64,000 nucleotides of DNA, taken from the NCBI GenBank assembly GCA_016191435.1, contig JACPOQ010000083.1:1-64000 (forward strand), written 5' to 3'. Of the stretch, positions 32,210 to 40,796 are shown piece by piece. The stretch comes from Chloroflexota bacterium (GTDB lineage: Bacteria > Chloroflexota > Dehalococcoidia > Tepidiformales > Tepidiformaceae). The first letter of the stretch is position 1. The number at the start of each line of letters is the position of its first letter. The notes under the pieces were generated by a model, which made no database searches, was not told the origin of the DNA, and was given only the letters and a program-made list of their open reading frames with translations. A program made the position numbers and the translations under genes.

Positions 32210-34526
32210 TCGCCTCCACCGGTTCGAGCCGCGCAGGGACGCTCTTGTGCCACGGGGTGCCGGCCCAGGGATCGCGGTCAGCGCTAGCGGTCAGCTTATT
32301 CGGGGCGATGCCGGTCTGGATGCGCTTGCCATTGTCCACGTGGTCCAATCCGAGTCCGTTCGGCAAGGCGATATGTCCGCGGGACATCCCTGGGTCGAAC
32401 TCGACTCGCACCACGGCGGATCCCTGCGGACTGGTCACCCGGGCGAGGCCGTTGTCGGTCACGCCGACTCGCTCGGCGTCCTCGGGTGAGACACGGAGGG
32501 CGCCTTCGCCGTCATGTTTTCGCCATGCCGGGTCGCGGAAGACCGTGTTGGCGGTTGACGACCGCCTTTCACCGGCGGAAAGGAGGAACGGCCATTCCGG
32601 GTCGTCGCCGGGAGGAATCTCCGTGCGCAGCGACTCAAGTTCGTCCAGCAGTTCATGCATGACGGTGTTTACACGGCCGTCGGGTGTGGAGACTCTCCGC
32701 CAGGTCTCGTCGGTGTCATCGTCCGTGAAAACAACTCCCGACGGGTTCGCAAGGATGGCGTCGAATAGCCGATCACCGGCATCCGGCCCGGTCCCGTAAC
32801 CGGCTCGCTCGACGCCCTCGGGGTTGGCGACCGCGCAGCGGCGGGCAATCGGCCAGAGCGCCGCTGCGGATGCCGCTCCATGGGGAAGAGTTGGCCCGAG
32901 CGTCCGGTACAACACAATCGGCGCCACAACGGCCAACTTCGGATGGGCGGCAAGCGCCGAATCGAAGGCCGCCGAGAACGCCTCCCGTCCCTGTTCCGCC
33001 GCCTCGCGCAGGGGCTCGAGATCGACTCCGTCCAGGAACCCGGCTGCTTCGATTATGCGTGAATGGATCTCGGGTTCGGGCAACGGTCCAGTGGGAGCCT
33101 CCACAACCGGCCGGCGAAGCTGGAAGACGTTTTGGGGGAAGTCGAAATTGAAAAAGGTCGCTTCATGCTTCTCGAATTGCGTTTGTGCGGGTAGGACGTA
33201 GTCCGCCAGTCGCGCAGTCTCAGTCATGAACACGTCGATGACGACGACCGTATCGAGCGCCTCCAGAGCTCGCCGCATTCTTTGACTGTCGGCGATCGAG
33301 TGGACGGGATTGCCCGACTCGACGACCAACGCCCGGTAACGGTTCGGGTGGTCCGTCAGGATCTCGTCCGGAATGACGTTGCACGGCACCAGGCCCCCAA
33401 GGATCCGCGCACCAACGACTGGACTTGTAGGGAACGTTTCCGGGTTGAGTTCGGCTGAGCTCGCCCTGACCAGCGGCACCATCATCGATGGCGCGTACTG
33501 TCCACCGTGCACACCAAGATTCCCCGTCAGTGTCCATGCGAGCTTCTCCAGGTAGCTGACGAGAGTCGAGTGACGGTTCATTTGGATCCCGAGGTCCTCG
33601 AACACGGCGACGCTCGCCGCTGCTGCCAGCCGCCGTGCCGCCCGGCGTACGAGGTCCTCACTGACCCCCGAAATCTCGCAGTACGCCGCGACTGGTATAG
33701 CCGTGAAGACAGTCAGGATCTGCTCGACGCCGTTTGCCCGGGCCTTCAGCCACTCATCGTCGATCAGCCCCTCCTGGACGATGACCCCGACGAGTGCGGC
33801 CAGCAACCAGGCATCCCTGCCAGGCTTGACCTGCAGATGGTAATCGGCGATGGCGGCGGTCTCGGTGACCCTTGGATCGATGACGATCATCGACCGCTTC
33901 GGATCCTTCGCGATTGCCCTTAACGTCGCTCGCGCGCGGGGGATTCCATGGCTCATCCACGGGTTCTTGCCGACGAAGAAGGCCACCTCGCAGTCTTCGA
34001 AGTCGCCGCGGACGGGGGTGCCGAACATCGCACCATTGACCCAGATTTCGCCGCCCTTCTCCTGGGCTATCGCCGACGACCGATAGCGCCCGCCAAAGGC
34101 TCTAAACATGGCCCCGCCATAGGCCCCACCCAGGTGGTTCCCCTGACCGCCGCCGCCGTAATAGAAGATGCTTTCGCCCCCGTAGGCGTCTCGGACGGCG
34201 CTCAACCTCGCGGCCACCTCTCGGGTCGCCGTATCCCAGTCAATCTCTTCAAACGTGCCGTCGGCGCGCCGGCGCAGCGGGTTCAGGACTCGCTCACCCC
34301 GACCATTCTGGTAGTAGTCGAGGCGGAGCGGCTTCTCACACGTGTAACCCTTGGACGCCGGGTGGTCGCGATCCCCGCGAATTCGTTCGAAGGTTCGGCC
34401 ATCATCGCCGAGGCGAATTTCGATTCCGCAGTTGGATTCACACAGGATGCAGGCGGACTTGCGCCACTCGCCCGTGGTCGAATCTGCCGAGACGGTTACA
34501 TCGTTAGCGGTCACAGTAAGCCTCAT
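32196..34526 (-). CDS. Molybdopterin-dependent oxidoreductase (formate dehydrogenase/DMSO reductase superfamily)
   Basis: 776 residues. The N-terminal 4Fe-4S site is Cys26, Cys29, Cys33 and Cys63 (CILCESNC, KGYTC). The bis-MGD domains follow, with GGGGQGNHLGGAYGGAMFRA, FFVGKNPWMSHGIPRARATL and the C-terminal molydopterin-dinucleotide-binding barrel (GALRVSPEDAERVGVTDNGL). The region after NPWMSHG has no Cys or Sec, so the metal ligand is not of the formate-dehydrogenase type. No Tat signal is seen, so it is probably cytoplasmic. No electron-transfer subunit lies beside it; DUF6457 and an MDR dehydrogenase are the neighbours. Substrate unknown. Confidence 0.92.
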   Translation of the reverse strand: MRLTVTANDVTVSADSTTGEWRKSACILCESNCGIEIRLGDDGRTFERIRGDRDHPASKGYTCEKPLRLDYYQNGRGERVLNPLRRRADGTFEEIDWDTATREVAARLSAVRDAYGGESIFYYGGGGQGNHLGGAYGGAMFRAFGGRYRSSAIAQEKGGEIWVNGAMFGTPVRGDFEDCEVAFFVGKNPWMSHGIPRARATLRAIAKDPKRSMIVIDPRVTETAAIADYHLQVKPGRDAWLLAALVGVIVQEGLIDDEWLKARANGVEQILTVFTAIPVAAYCEISGVSEDLVRRAARRLAAAASVAVFEDLGIQMNRHSTLVSYLEKLAWTLTGNLGVHGGQYAPSMMVPLVRASSAELNPETFPTSPVVGARILGGLVPCNVIPDEILTDHPNRYRALVVESGNPVHSIADSQRMRRALEALDTVVVIDVFMTETARLADYVLPAQTQFEKHEATFFNFDFPQNVFQLRRPVVEAPTGPLPEPEIHSRIIEAAGFLDGVDLEPLREAAEQGREAFSAAFDSALAAHPKLAVVAPIVLYRTLGPTLPHGAASAAALWPIARRCAVANPEGVERAGYGTGPDAGDRLFDAILANPSGVVFTDDDTDETWRRVSTPDGRVNTVMHELLDELESLRTEIPPGDDPEWPFLLSAGERRSSTANTVFRDPAWRKHDGEGALRVSPEDAERVGVTDNGLARVTSPQGSAVVRVEFDPGMSRGHIALPNGLGLDHVDNGKRIQTGIAPNKLTASADRDPWAGTPWHKSVPARLEPVEANDGR

Positions 34527-34556
34527 CTTTCTACTGCCGAGATGCGCGTTCGTGAG

Positions 34557-35552
34557 TCAAACGCGGATCACGACCTTGCCGAAGTGTTCCTGCGACTCCA
34601 GGTACTGGTAGGCGGCCGCGGCGTCTTCGAAATCGAAGACGCGGTCGATGACCGGGTGGACCTCGCGCTGCGCGAGTGCGCGGTTCATGTCCTCGAACAT
34701 CACGCGGCTTCCAACATAGATTCGCGTCGCCCGGATATTGCGACCGACCATGGGAGCTGTACCCGGATCGCCGCCCTCGTGGGCTAGCGCGCCGATGAGC
34801 ACAACGTTCCCGCCAAAGCGTGTCGCCGCCATCGACCGCGCGAACGTCGCCGTTCCAGCGACCTCCAGGACGAGGTCCACGCCCCGGCCCTCGGTCGCCT
34901 CCATCACTGCCGCGTCCCAGTCTTCGCGCTTCCGGTAATTGATGGTGACATCGGCGCCGAGCGCCCGCGCACTTTCAAGTTTCGCGTCGCTGCTGCTGGT
35001 AATCAGCGTCCGCAAGCCTGCAATCTGCCCGAGTTGAAGTCCGGCGATCGAGACGCCGCCCGTCCCGAGCAGCAGCACGCTCTGGCCGGGCACCAACCTC
35101 GCCTGCACGAACATTGCGTTCCACGCCGTCAACGCCGCGCACGGAAGCGTGGCGGCTTCCTCGAAGGTCATGTAGTCAGGCAACTTCACCACGGCGTCCC
35201 CGCGGAGGATGACCTCTTCGGCCAACATCCCGTCGATGGCGCCGCCCAGCGCGTCCCGGACGTAAGCGGGCGTCGCCTCGCCATCGAGCCAATACGGAAA
35301 GAAGCATCCCGCTACGCGATCTCCGGGTGAAACGCCATGCACACCAGCGCCGACCGCGACCACTTCTCCCGCCCCATCCGAGAGCGGAACCACTGGGGCT
35401 TGCGTCCGCCTCGCGACGAGCACGTCACGGTAGTTCAGCGAGGTCGCTCGAACGCGGACCACGACCTCACCGGCTCCAGGAGTTCGTGATGGCTCTTCGA
35501 CGACGCGGAGGCCTTTCGCGCCCTCGCCTGGGGTCAGACGGATCGCCTTCAT
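34557..35552 (-). CDS. MDR-family NAD(P)-dependent alcohol dehydrogenase-like protein
   Basis: 331 residues. GroES-like domain: LNYRDVLVARRTQAPVVPLS, DGAGEVVAVGAGVHGVSPGD; Rossmann domain: GQSVLLLGTGGVSIAGLQLG; then GADVTINYRKREDWDAAVME. The structural zinc lobe is absent, and the catalytic zinc residues are not obvious, so this is a zinc-independent member (the DGAGEV form is common in quinone-reductase-like types). It lies between the HxlR regulator upstream (28-base gap) and the molybdoenzyme downstream (30-base gap), forming one leftward unit. Confidence 0.9.
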   Translation of the reverse strand: MKAIRLTPGEGAKGLRVVEEPSRTPGAGEVVVRVRATSLNYRDVLVARRTQAPVVPLSDGAGEVVAVGAGVHGVSPGDRVAGCFFPYWLDGEATPAYVRDALGGAIDGMLAEEVILRGDAVVKLPDYMTFEEAATLPCAALTAWNAMFVQARLVPGQSVLLLGTGGVSIAGLQLGQIAGLRTLITSSSDAKLESARALGADVTINYRKREDWDAAVMEATEGRGVDLVLEVAGTATFARSMAATRFGGNVVLIGALAHEGGDPGTAPMVGRNIRATRIYVGSRVMFEDMNRALAQREVHPVIDRVFDFEDAAAAYQYLESQEHFGKVVIRV

Positions 35553-35580
35553 AGTGGGTAGGTGCCTCCGTCGTTAGCAT

Positions 35581-36117
35581 TCATGGCGAGCCTCGCTTCC
35601 CCTGTTCTTGACGTGCTTCGTCCCGGTCACCCCGACCGATGTTCGATTCGGAGCTACGGGTCTTGAAGGCCGGCCCCGGAACAAGTTCAACTTCGCGAGA
35701 GTCAACGACCTCGCCCGAGGCCGGATCGACCAGGGCGAGCCGCACGTCGTGGCCGGATTCCCGGTGAATCAGACGAAGAGGTTCGTTCCCCTCACCGAGC
35801 GCGTTCTTATCGCCCCATTCGCGAAGCGCGACGAGGACGAATTGGAGGTCCCATCCGCGCTGCGTTAGCCGATATTCAGAGCGCACGCGGCCGCGCCCGT
35901 CGGTGTAATCGGACGCCTTGAGAATCTCCGCTTCGGTGAGCCGGTGAAGGCGATCGGAGAGCGTCGCCCGGCTGATGGCGAGACGGTCGATGAGGTCATC
36001 GAATCGCCTGACACCGTTCATCACGTCACGAATGACCAGCATGCTCCACCGGTCGCCAAGCAGGTCCAGCGCCGAAGCGACCGGGCACGGTGTGGCCGCT
36101 ACGTCCTTCCAGTCCAT
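35581..36117 (-). CDS. HxlR-family winged-helix regulator with C-terminal extension
   Basis: 178 residues. HxlR core: CPVASALDLLGDRWSMLVIR, RRFDDLIDRLAISRATLSDR, LHRLTEAEILKASDY. About 65 extra residues follow the winged helix (HESGHDVRLALVDPASGEVV and a charged tail), longer than the usual ~110-residue family size and of unknown function. It is the first gene of the leftward unit with the MDR dehydrogenase and molybdoenzyme. An imperfect inverted repeat about 19 bases long around 36133-36152 (TAAGT ... ACTTA arms), directly upstream of the ATG, may be its operator. Confidence 0.88.
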   Translation of the reverse strand: MDWKDVAATPCPVASALDLLGDRWSMLVIRDVMNGVRRFDDLIDRLAISRATLSDRLHRLTEAEILKASDYTDGRGRVRSEYRLTQRGWDLQFVLVALREWGDKNALGEGNEPLRLIHRESGHDVRLALVDPASGEVVDSREVELVPGPAFKTRSSESNIGRGDRDEARQEQGKRGSP

Positions 36118-36192
36118 GGCGCCTCGTAGTCTTAAGTCTGTACTCTGAACTTACACACGAATTCGATTCATGGCAAGCGCTCCGAAAGGAAG

Positions 36193-36212
36193 GCCGCCGC
36201 CGGCGCGGCGGC
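36193..36212. other. GC-rich hairpin in an otherwise empty leader
   Basis: GCCGCCGC (36193-36200) and its exact reverse complement (36205-36212) flank a four-base loop. No T-run follows on either strand, so it is not a standard intrinsic terminator. The surrounding 36118-36408 holds no supported gene. Confidence 0.45.
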
Positions 36213-36297
36213 GGGCTGCAGTTCTTGCGCGGCCCAAGTAGCTTGGAGAAGAAGTTCGAGTCCGGTCATTCAGAGCGGCCACCGGAACTCATCCGGC

Positions 36298-36444
36298 ACC
36301 CCGACCAAAGGAACTGTTCTCGTAATTCGCGCGGTCGAAAACAGACCTTTTGTACGCCGACGAGTCCTGTTGTCGGCTTTTCGCGACATTATGGCGACTC
36401 TAGATTCGTGGTTGCCGAGCAGGGATTCGAACCCCGACCAAAGG
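36298..36444 (+). repeat. 14-base direct repeat ACCCCGACCAAAGG
   Basis: Identical copies at 36298-36311 and 36431-36444, 133 bases apart. The second copy is part of the tRNA-like element (its T-stem and variable region on the minus strand). Duplication of a tRNA segment at this spacing could mark a past recombination or integration event. Confidence 0.6.
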
Positions 36445-36483
36445 CTCCAAAGACCTCGTTCTGTGGATTCAGAAGCCTCGGTT
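36409..36483 (-). pseudogene. Degenerate tRNA-Gln(UUG)-like element
   Basis: The minus strand ends with a normal tRNA 3' half: T-arm CGGGG-TTCGAAT-CCCTG, acceptor strand CTCGGCA, then A and an encoded CCA. An anticodon arm GAGGT-CTTTGGA-GCCTT gives anticodon UUG. The 5' half is poor: the acceptor pairs only five of seven positions, and the D-loop (TTCTG-AATCCA-CAGAA) lacks the conserved GG. About 75 bases in total. It is probably a tRNA pseudogene or a 3' tRNA fragment left by recombination; function is doubtful. Confidence 0.5.
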
Positions 36484-36594
36484 GACCCGGTCAGTTCGGC
36501 CCGGCAAGTCGCCCGCGCGGCGCGGATGACGAGTCCCGTTGGACGTCCACCTCGGGAAGCAAGGTGCGAGGAAACTGATGGAGGGGACGGCGCT

Positions 36595-36822
36595 ATGAGA
36601 GCGCCAGGGCGCAGCGGCAGGAGGCGGAGAATAACGGTGTTCCCGGCGACGCTCCTGGGCTCTGACTGCCTGGAGGACCTGCCCGCCGGGGCAGCGATCG
36701 ACATGGTGCTCGTCCTCCCTCATCGAAGCGGTAAGCTGTACGATGTGCTGCTCGATGTTGCCGCCCGTTATCGCGCCCGTGGCCGAGCTGTGCGCCTGCA
36801 GGCGTTTCCTCAAGGCGCGTAA
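36595..36822 (+). CDS. Small hypothetical protein
   Basis: 75 residues from ATG 36595, with GGAGGGG eight bases upstream. The start is basic (MRAPGRSGRRRRITVFPATL), followed by DCLEDLPAGAAIDMVLVLPH and KLYDVLLDVAARYRARGRAV. The alternation of strand and helix looks protein-like, but no family is recognised. It converges on the frameshifted gene at 36869. It could also be a chance frame downstream of the tRNA-like element. Confidence 0.4.
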   Translation: MRAPGRSGRRRRITVFPATLLGSDCLEDLPAGAAIDMVLVLPHRSGKLYDVLLDVAARYRARGRAVRLQAFPQGA

Positions 36823-36868
36823 GCCGTATCCGCTCGCGGAGGCACGGATCTCGCAGCAACCGTGCACC

Positions 36869-37287
36869 TCATTCCTCGGCTTCGCGTGTGCGCTCCATGT
36901 TCCGGAGCCAACGCGCGAACTGGGCGTCGGCGCGGTCCGCCCAAATCCCGAGCATTCGTACCTGCAGCTCGCGGAACTCGTCCGGCGTGGCCGGCGAACG
37001 CCAGAGCAGGCAGACCCCGTGGCGCGTGAGCATCAAGCCGATACTCACCGTTCCTCCCTCAGGCTGGTCGTCGTAGTCGAGCCAGACGGGCACGTTGTAG
37101 GCCGCGAACGGCCCCCGGCGTACTCGCCGAACTGCCTCGACAAGGACGCAAAGGTAGGGTGGATCTCCGCGTCGTAGCCGTCCTCGTACCGATAGATCAA
37201 CTCCGGTTCGGCCGGGCCGGCTTCTGGCTCGTGGTCTTCTCGGTGGTAAGCCTCTTTGCTCATTTTGGTGTGGGACTGCGACGCCAT
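36869..37287 (-). pseudogene. Hypothetical protein gene with a one-base deletion in a C5 tract
   Basis: Reading from ATG 37287, the frame gives MASQSHTKMSKEAYH, YRYEDGYDAEIHPTFASLSR and QFGEYAGG, then breaks. Adding one base to the C5 run at 37112-37116 continues it as PFAAYNVPVWLDYDDQPEGG, TVSIGLMLTRHGVCLLWR and a charged helical tail to the stop at 36869. The joined product would be about 140 residues and is not recognised. The homopolymer makes a sequencing error as likely as a true mutation. It starts 18 bases downstream of the lipoprotein-like gene on the same strand. Confidence 0.6.
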
Positions 37288-37305
37288 GCTCAGCCCAGCC
37301 GCCGT

Positions 37306-37921
37306 TCAGGGGCGAGGCTCGTCGGCGGCCATATAGGTGCGCCACTCGTCCAGGGTGATCAGCGTCGGGGTGCTGACCAATTCGCCGTCCACGAGTGCGC
37401 GCTCGAAGTCGTCGACATAGGCACGGAAGTCGCCCTCGAGCAGACCGTCCTGCCGTTCCAACAAGGTACGCGTGCCGGCGAACACGCCGACGAGGAGGGA
37501 CGTGATGGTCCGGTCTGCTTTGGTCTGCTTGGCGAAGATCCGGAAAGTGGCATCGCTTCCGCCCAAGTAGGCGAGTAGGAACTCGTGTGGCGCGACTTCG
37601 GGATGGTCTTCCGCAGCCGCAGCAGCGATCTCGGCGAGGGCAAGGGGCAGCACGGCGTAGACCTGGCTCTCATACGGCTCCTCGCGGGCGAGGTCGAGGT
37701 CGAGCACGGTCGGGTCAGGGCCCGCCCGTTCGGACCCTCGTGGCATGGGTGTGGACGCGACGGGTGTCTTTGTCGGTGGCGGAGACGTGGCGGTCGTGGG
37801 CGGCTCGACGACGGAGCGCCGGCACCGGCGTGATTGGCCCGCTGCACGCGAGCAGCATGACCGCGCCGGTGAGCGAAGCGGCCACGAATGGTTTGTTGCT
37901 GATACATGCACGGCGTCCGCT
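37306..37921 (-). pseudogene. Probable lipoprotein, frame-broken between signal peptide and mature domain
   Basis: One frame holds a lipoprotein signal (NKPFVAASLTGAVMLLAC-SG, lipobox LLAC). Near 37820 the reading must shift into another frame for a Thr/Pro-rich linker (VEPPTTATSPPPTKTPVAST) and a mature domain: VLDLDLAREEPYESQVYAVL, GGSDATFRIFAKQTKADRTI, then LVGVFAGTRTLLERQDGLLE. No start codon lies directly before the signal segment; a short insertion after an ATG at 37909 could explain this. The mature part is not recognised. Two breaks in one gene suggest decay or poor sequence quality. Confidence 0.5.
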
Positions 37922-38436
37922 CCTTTGCCGGGGACAGCCCGCTCGCCCGCGTGCGCGCCACATCGCCGCGTCCGAGGCATCGCCGGGCGTGCTGCCCTCG
38001 AATGGCGCTCCGTTGCGCTGGTTGCCGCCCCTTCGTATTGCCACGACTCGCTGTCGGCATCGTAGCGAACTTCGAGGTCCCACACGCCGCGGTGGCCCGG
38101 CAAGACCCACCGAATCCCGGCCCGCCGATGTGCCCGGCCGCACCGTTCGGCTTCCTGCGCCGGCGTGACTACAAGCGATTCGCGTGGCGTACCGAGGGCC
38201 TATGGCGTCCGCCCATCCAGCGCTGATGCCAGGTGGAATGGGGCGGGCGTCCGGTTTTGGATAGCGGGCGTCGGACGGTGGATGAGGGAGCAACCACGGC
38301 GATCGGGACGGCCTCACCAGGCTCGAAGACGGCCCGGAACTGGGCGGCCACTCAAAACTGCCCCCCAAACTGCCCCCCGCCAGGCACACAGCTCCGCCAG
38401 GCGGCCCGGCGAACCGCCCGCTCAGATCCAATTACT
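37922..38436. other. No supported complete gene; possible coding scrap on the minus strand
   Basis: A minus-strand frame (about 37930-38195) reads ESLVVTPAQEAERCGRAHRR, then GVWDLEVRYDADSESWQYEG, which looks protein-like but has no clear start and runs into the frames of the lipoprotein remnant. A small tandem repeat (AAACTGCCCCCC twice, 38351-38375) lies near the 3' side of tRNA-Arg. No integrase gene is present, although this is the side where tRNA-targeted islands would insert. Confidence 0.4.
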
Positions 38437-38512
38437 GGTACGGCTGGAGGGATTCGAACCCCCGACCCTCTGTTCCGAAGACAGATGCTCTATCCACTGA
38501 GCTACAGCCGCA
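38437..38512 (-). tRNA. tRNA-Arg (anticodon UCG)
   Basis: A 76-base cloverleaf: acceptor GCGGCTG pairs with CAGCCGT, D-arm TAGCTCAGTGGATAGAGCA, anticodon loop CTTCGGA (anticodon at 38477-38479), T-arm with TTCGAAT loop, discriminator A and encoded CCA. All stems pair and invariant bases are present, so it is functional by sequence. It is transcribed leftwards, away from the injection-system operon. A TATACT at 38564-38569 (minus strand), about 50 bases upstream, could be its -10 element. Confidence 0.97.
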
Positions 38513-38824
38513 CGCGAACCGGCACGTTGCGTCCGGATTGACCAGGGTCGCGGGCCCCGCGCCTCAGAGTATATCGCGGCGCTGGCAGCCGGTCGCTCAC
38601 CGCCGCTCACAACAGTTCGCTCATGGGTCGGGCCAGGCAGCGGTGCTGCGCCTGGCTTCCGTACACCAACAGCCGCCGGGCAATGGCCTTCCGACCGCCT
38701 TCCGGTGGAATTTACAAAGATTTTGCCAATATGAATCCCATCCGGGAATGTAATGGTCAGGTTCAACGCTTCCGCGAAAGTAGTGCGTGTACCATGCCGC
38801 GCACCGGATTCGGAGGTCGCCCCG
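38513..38824 (+). promoter_or_regulatory. Leader region of the injection-system operon with an AT-rich patch
   Basis: About 310 bases between tRNA-Arg and the sheath gene, with no gene of its own. The segment 38709-38758 is unusually AT-rich for this window (TTTACAAAGATTTTGCCAAT and TGTAAT). Promoter-like hexamers are present, but none is at ideal spacing. This is the only large gap before the operon, so its main promoter is expected here. The sheath Shine-Dalgarno (GGAGG, 38812-38816) is eight bases from ATG 38825. Confidence 0.45.
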
Positions 38825-40762
38825 ATGCCTGTCACACCAACATTCCCGGGCGTCTATATTGAGGAAGTGCCGAGCGGGGTCCGCACCATCGTCGGGGTCG
38901 CGACCTCGGTCACCGCGTTTGTCGGCTACTTCCGGCGGGGGCTGCTTGATACCGCCGTACCGGTCCTGAGCCCGGCCGAGTTCCAGCGCCAGTTCGGTGG
39001 CCTGGATGCCCAGAGCGCGACGAGTTACGCGGTCCAGTCGTTCTTCCTCAACGGCGGCAGCCAGGCGTGGGTGGTGCGCTGTGCCGCCGCGGGCACCGCC
39101 GTGAGCGCCGCCATCCAGCTGCGGAACGCCCCCGGTGGGACCGCCGTGCTCCTCGCCACCGCCGCGAACCCGGGCGCATGGGGCGACAACATCCGCATCG
39201 ACGTCGACTACGACACCGCCACGCCCACCGCGACGTTCAACATCACCGTCACCGAGCTCGCCGTGAGCGAAGGCCGCCTCCTCCCGGTTCGGGTCGAGGT
39301 TTTCCGCAACCTCTCCCTGGACTCGGCTGCGAGCAACTACGCGCCGGCCGTTGTCACCGGCGGCTCGAAGCTCGTGACGCTGGCCATCTCCGGTTCGCCT
39401 GCCGCGACCGCACGCCCGGCCCATACTGGCACCGCCAGCGCAGCGGTCACGCCTGCCGTGCTGGCGGGCCTCCTCGCCGCGGATGCCATCTCGGTGAGCC
39501 TGAACGGCGCCGCCGCGGTCGGGCCGGCGACACTTGGCGCCCCCGTGCCGGCAACCCTGGGTGCTCTCGCCACCATCCTGGCTGCGAAGGTCCAGGCCCT
39601 CGATGCGACACTCGCCCGCGTGACCGTCACACCCATGGCCACGGCCTCGGCGGCCCCGTATCTCGTGTTCAAGGCCGGCACCGACAGCGCGCCCGATGAC
39701 CTGGCGTTCACCGGGACGCTCGCGACAAAGCTCGGGCTCGATGCCGCCCCCGCCGCGAACGTCCAGCGCTATGCCCTCGGCGGTGCCGCCAAGCGCGCGC
39801 AGGCCCTCCCCGGCGGCGGTCAACAGCGCGGCGCCGATGGCAATCCGCCCGCCGCCAGCGACCTCCTCGGCGACCCGGTGGCGCGGACGGGCATCCAGGC
39901 CTTCGAACCCGTCGACCTCTTCAACATCCTCGCGATTCCCGACACGATGAACCTGAGCGACTCGCAGGCCGCGCTCGTCATCGCCGGGGCCGAGGCGTAT
40001 TGCGAGGCCCGCCGGGCGTTCTATGTAGTCGATGTGCCGCAGCCGGCCACGAACCCTCGTGAAGAGGTCGGCGAAATCCGGGCGTGGCTCGATGGCAACG
40101 CCACCCTGCGCCACAAGAACGCCGCGCTCTACCACCCACGCCCGCAAATCGCCGACCCGCAGAACGACTACCGCCTCCGTGCCATCGCCTCCAGCGGGCT
40201 GATGGCCGGCCTTTTCGCCCGGACCGATACCGAGCGCGGCGTCTGGAAGGCCCCCGCGGGCACCGATGCCGCCCTTCGGGGCGTACAGCAGCTGGAGTAC
40301 ACGCTTACCGACGCCGAAAACGGCGCCCTCAACCCGCTCGCCATCAACTGCCTGCGCGCGTTCCCCGTCTACGGCCAGATCGCGTGGGGCGCGCGCACCC
40401 TGGCCGGCGCCGACCAGCTGGCCTCCGAATGGAAGTACATCCCCGTCCGCCGGCTGGCCCTCTACCTCGAAGAAAGCCTCTACCGGGGCCTGAAGTGGGT
40501 CGTGTTCGAACCCAACGACGAGCCGCTCTGGTCCCAGATCCGGCTCAACGTGGGGTCCTTCCTTCACGGGCTCTTCCGCCAGGGCGCCTTCCAGGGGACC
40601 ACCCCTCGCGAGGCCTACTTCGTCAAATGCGACAAGGAGACGACCACTGACGACGACCGCAACCGCGGCATCGTCAACATCCTGGTCGGCTTCGCACCGC
40701 TGAAGCCGGCCGAATTCGTCATCATCCAGATCCAGCAGATGGCCGGCCAGCTCCAGGTCTGA
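38825..40762 (+). CDS. Contractile tail sheath protein (eCIS/phage-tail-like)
   Basis: 645 residues. The N-terminus PVTPTFPGVYIEEVPSGVRT, then VGVATSVTAFVGYFRRG, is diagnostic of contractile sheaths. The C-terminal domain carries DAENGALNPLAINCLRAFP, WGARTLAGADQLASEWKYIP and a final segment VGFAPLKPAEFVIIQIQQ, which forms the intersubunit handshake strands. A variable insertion (about 190-370) sits between. The start at ATG 38825 is set by GGAGG eight bases upstream. Only one sheath gene is visible, unlike Photorhabdus PVC, which has three. The sheath contracts to drive the inner tube into a target membrane. Confidence 0.96.
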   Translation: MPVTPTFPGVYIEEVPSGVRTIVGVATSVTAFVGYFRRGLLDTAVPVLSPAEFQRQFGGLDAQSATSYAVQSFFLNGGSQAWVVRCAAAGTAVSAAIQLRNAPGGTAVLLATAANPGAWGDNIRIDVDYDTATPTATFNITVTELAVSEGRLLPVRVEVFRNLSLDSAASNYAPAVVTGGSKLVTLAISGSPAATARPAHTGTASAAVTPAVLAGLLAADAISVSLNGAAAVGPATLGAPVPATLGALATILAAKVQALDATLARVTVTPMATASAAPYLVFKAGTDSAPDDLAFTGTLATKLGLDAAPAANVQRYALGGAAKRAQALPGGGQQRGADGNPPAASDLLGDPVARTGIQAFEPVDLFNILAIPDTMNLSDSQAALVIAGAEAYCEARRAFYVVDVPQPATNPREEVGEIRAWLDGNATLRHKNAALYHPRPQIADPQNDYRLRAIASSGLMAGLFARTDTERGVWKAPAGTDAALRGVQQLEYTLTDAENGALNPLAINCLRAFPVYGQIAWGARTLAGADQLASEWKYIPVRRLALYLEESLYRGLKWVVFEPNDEPLWSQIRLNVGSFLHGLFRQGAFQGTTPREAYFVKCDKETTTDDDRNRGIVNILVGFAPLKPAEFVIIQIQQMAGQLQV

Positions 40763-40796
40763 CCCGCAAATCGAAACTCCTCCAAGGAGGGCAGCC

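Noticed and set aside
36370..36822. 150-codon plus-strand protein starting at 36370
   Set aside because: Its first half is the antisense of the tRNA-like element, the usual source of spurious proteins with an RDSNPDQ-type segment; only the part from ATG 36595 has a ribosome binding site.
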